Origin: Helicobacteraceae bacterium
GTDB lineage: Bacteria > Campylobacterota > Campylobacteria > Campylobacterales > Sulfurimonadaceae
Direction: 5' to 3'
DNA length: 15,682 bases
Assembly (NCBI GenBank): GCA_027061425.1
Contig: JALSUN010000008.1
Coordinates: 1-15,682, forward strand
Shown piece by piece: positions 14,801-15,682 of this stretch. The notes below the pieces were generated by a model that was given only the letters and a program-made list of their open reading frames with translations, had not been told where the DNA came from and searched no databases. Both the position numbers and the translations under genes were made by a program. The number at the start of each line of letters is the position of its first letter. Positions within the stretch are counted from its first letter, which is position 1.

Positions 14801-15028
14801 ATGCCTAAAATAGATAGAGTAAAAGAGTTTATCAACTACTTAAAAGTTTTATTGATATTTTTATTGGTTACAAATATTAGTTTAATAGGATGGGTGGTCA
14901 ACAACTATAAAAATGCAGAAGAATTTCTTGTATATTTATCTTTAGTGATTATTATAGTAATTTTAATTGTAGTAGTTGTTATAAATAAAAAAATAATTAA
15001 AGATATAAAATCTTTGGAGGAGTTGTAA
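14801..15028 (+). CDS. Small two-helix membrane protein, cargo unit 1
   Basis: A 75-residue protein. MPKIDRVKEFINYLK forms an amphipathic basic start. Helix 1 (about 15-33) is VLLIFLLVTNISLIGWVV, a short NNYKNAEEF loop follows, and helix 2 (about 43-62) is YLSLVIIIVILIVVVVIN. The tail is charged (KKIIKDIKSLEEL). I recall similar unnamed small proteins in other bacteria but cannot name a family. The stop overlaps the next start as TAATG, with GGAGG inside the 3' end, so the pair is co-translated. It points away from the transposase, opposite to most genes here. The function is unknown; a membrane toxin or stress peptide is one possibility. Confidence 0.68.
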   Translation: MPKIDRVKEFINYLKVLLIFLLVTNISLIGWVVNNYKNAEEFLVYLSLVIIIVILIVVVVINKKIIKDIKSLEEL

Positions 15029-15111
15029 TGGAAGTACTAATCTTTATTGTTGCACTTGCTTTTGTAGCGACATTGATATATATTGCGAAAGACGTTGTCG
15101 CATCTCACTAA
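15028..15111 (+). CDS. Tiny one-helix membrane peptide coupled to the preceding gene
   Basis: A 27-residue ORF: MEVLIFIVALAFVATLIYIA, then KDVVASH and TAA 15109-15111. It overlaps the stop of the 75-residue gene (TAATG) and uses GGAGG at 15016-15020, 7 nt upstream, a clear ribosome-binding site. One membrane helix fills almost the whole peptide. It is immediately followed by the stem-loop at 15120-15137. Confidence 0.6.
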   Translation: MEVLIFIVALAFVATLIYIAKDVVASH

Positions 15112-15112
15112 A

Positions 15113-15129
15113 TATTGGTAATCTGACCC
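15113..15129 (-). repeat. Degenerate copy R5 of the 23-bp repeat
   Basis: TATTGGTAATC then TGACCC on the plus strand equals the repeat with ACC deleted and the outer GGTA missing. Same orientation as R3, R4 and R7. It could be coincidence, as the sequence also forms part of a terminator stem. Confidence 0.45.
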
Positions 15130-15137
15130 CTCAGATT
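15120..15137. terminator. Bidirectional stem-loop between convergent small genes
   Basis: AATCTGA, loop CCCC, TCAGATT: a perfect 7-bp stem followed on the plus strand by TTC. It lies between the plus-strand stop at 15111 and the minus-strand stop at 15139, the expected place for a shared terminator. The T tract is short, so efficiency is uncertain. Confidence 0.55.
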
Positions 15138-15138
15138 T

Positions 15139-15240
15139 TCATTCATATTTAAATGTATTTATCTGATAGATCATAAAAGCAAGAAGTCCAAAACCTATTG
15201 CAAGTGACAAGATCACTGGTATCATTATACAAAGGCTCAT
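15139..15240 (-). CDS. Tiny one-helix membrane peptide, cargo unit 2
   Basis: A 33-residue ORF: MSLCIMIPVILSLAIGFGLL, then AFMIYQINTFKYE and TGA 15139-15141. A single membrane helix covers residues 4-26. It begins 5 nt after the stop of the 89-residue gene, with AAAGG about 10 nt upstream inside that gene's end. No family recognised. It echoes the arrangement in cargo unit 1: a larger multi-helix gene followed by a one-helix peptide. Confidence 0.5.
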   Translation of the reverse strand: MSLCIMIPVILSLAIGFGLLAFMIYQINTFKYE

Positions 15241-15245
15241 ATTTA

Positions 15246-15515
15246 TTAAACCTTTGAAAGTTTATTTACACTATAGAACAATACAGCGGTCGTTGCGATT
15301 GCTATTAATAATATTGCTATTGTTGGTGCATCCATTACAAGTCCTTTATCTCTTTTGTTTTTTTGTGATATTTTAACAACGATCATAGTTATAAAAATCA
15401 ATATAATAAATGAAAAAACGACACCAATCCAAAATATAGTATCAGTATTGGAACTATCATGTTTTTTTATAATACTTCCAACAAGCACAACCAATATACC
15501 AAATGCTATACTCAT
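15246..15515 (-). CDS. Small multi-helix membrane protein, cargo unit 2
   Basis: An 89-residue protein with three hydrophobic stretches: residues 2-16 (SIAFGILVVLVGSII), 27-48 (IFWIGVVFSFIILIFITMIV) and 64-83 (PTIAILLIAIATTAVLFYSV). The loop KISQKNKRDKG is strongly basic. An internal ATG at 15335 (MDAPTIAILL) is preceded by AAAGGA at an ideal 6-nt distance, so a separate 29-residue one-helix peptide may also be made. ATG 15515 has no clear ribosome-binding site. A TTGACA at 15554-15559 is a possible -35, but its -10 position falls in repeat R6 and is poor. Function unknown. Confidence 0.5.
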   Translation of the reverse strand: MSIAFGILVVLVGSIIKKHDSSNTDTIFWIGVVFSFIILIFITMIVVKISQKNKRDKGLVMDAPTIAILLIAIATTAVLFYSVNKLSKV

Positions 15516-15524
15516 TGTGATTCA

Positions 15525-15549
15525 AATTGGTAATCACCTTGTCTATTTT
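15525..15549 (-). repeat. Partial copy R6 of the 23-bp repeat
   Basis: AAATTGGTAATCACCT then TGTCTATTT on the plus strand. It matches the inner part of R7 and its downstream flank (GTCTATTT at 15675-15682), with GACCC missing between them. The shared flank suggests that R6 and R7 arose by duplication of a longer piece. Confidence 0.6.
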
Positions 15550-15574
15550 GATCTGTCAACACTAAACAAAAGAC

Positions 15575-15592
15575 GCTTAAAATATTCTAAGC
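15575..15592. repeat. 18-bp quasi-palindrome between R6 and R7
   Basis: GCTTAAAATATTCTAAGC equals its own complement except at one symmetric pair, centred on AATATT. It lies in the short gene-free stretch 15550-15595, beside the broken end of 79-bp copy C. It could be an operator or a fold; no protein is assigned. Confidence 0.5.
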
Positions 15593-15595
15593 ACT

Positions 15596-15674
15596 CTTGC
15601 CATTACACACCTTTGATTTATAATGGCTTTAGTATAGCAGGTGAAGCTTTAGGTAATTGGTAATCACCTGACCC
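15596..15674 (-). repeat. 79-bp transposase 5' unit, copy C (contains repeat R7 at 15652-15674)
   Basis: Identical to copy B, including the base before it (80 bp in all). On the minus strand it keeps the transposase start codon and two more codons (MAR), then diverges and stops after MARVLRIF. It is a solo 5' end with promoter, ribosome-binding site and ATG but no transposase body. Confidence 0.92.
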
Positions 15675-15682
15675 GTCTATTT

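Noticed and set aside
11743..15674. Integron cassette array with attC sites
   Set aside because: The repeats lack the GTTRRRY/RYYYAAC core pair and the long variable imperfect stem of attC, and no integrase is present. The link to a Y1 transposase fits better.
11743..15674. CRISPR array
   Set aside because: Spacing is hundreds of bases, copies occur in both orientations, and genes lie between them; no cas genes.
12600..15682. Prophage remnant
   Set aside because: The toxin is Gp49-like and there are small genes, but no structural, lysis, integrase or replication genes are seen.

Overview
The window looks like chromosomal DNA of a free-living member of the Campylobacterota (Sulfurovum/Sulfurimonas-like). 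The best evidence is gene order: a DUF4006-type protein tail, a tiny membrane ORF, a TPM-domain protein, a FixH-family protein, then an AddB-type nuclease and a RecB/AddA-type helicase. As I recall it, Campylobacter jejuni has the same order downstream of its cbb3 oxidase genes (Cj1486c to Cj1481c). Species assignment is inference. No tRNA, rRNA or CRISPR was seen, and no gene-free stretch exceeds about 300 bases.

Region 1 (1-6610, + strand) is housekeeping. It holds the end of a cbb3 cytochrome oxidase accessory cluster (1-1483), then addB and addA (1551-6610) overlapping by one base. Their product is the recombinational-repair helicase/nuclease. Region 2 (6669-7528, - strand) is a lone periplasmic solute-binding lipoprotein with its own promoter and terminator. 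Region 3 (7566-13112, - strand) is a capsule/surface polysaccharide locus: two single-module KpsC-type Kdo-transferase-like genes, a bifunctional GDP-mannose/phosphomannose isomerase gene (manC/algA type) and a GT2 glycosyltransferase. An MNT/HEPN toxin-antitoxin pair sits inside it.

Region 4 (about 11743-15682) is the accessory part. A Y1/HUH transposase of the RAYT (REP-associated tyrosine transposase) type at 13102-13872 is surrounded by a family of 23-bp quasi-palindromes (GGGTCA followed by GGTGATTACTAATTACC), with up to seven copies. All copies left of the transposase have GGGTCA at the left and all copies to its right have it at the right, so the family is mirror-symmetric around the transposase. 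Three right-hand copies belong to a longer 79-bp unit made of the transposase's promoter, ribosome-binding site and first codons. One of these carries a truncated, frameshifted transposase relic. Between the repeats lie discrete cargo units: a HigB/HigA-type toxin-antitoxin pair and two sets of very small membrane proteins in opposite orientations. On the left, two repeats sit exactly on gene junctions and supply the stop codon of one gene and the first codons of the next.

The strongest candidate for something undescribed is this repeat-delimited array of small cargo units organised around a RAYT, including repeats built into the reading frames of capsule genes. The sequence shows the repeats, their orientation and the truncated copies. 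Actual mobility of the cargo, and the function of the tiny membrane proteins, are inference.
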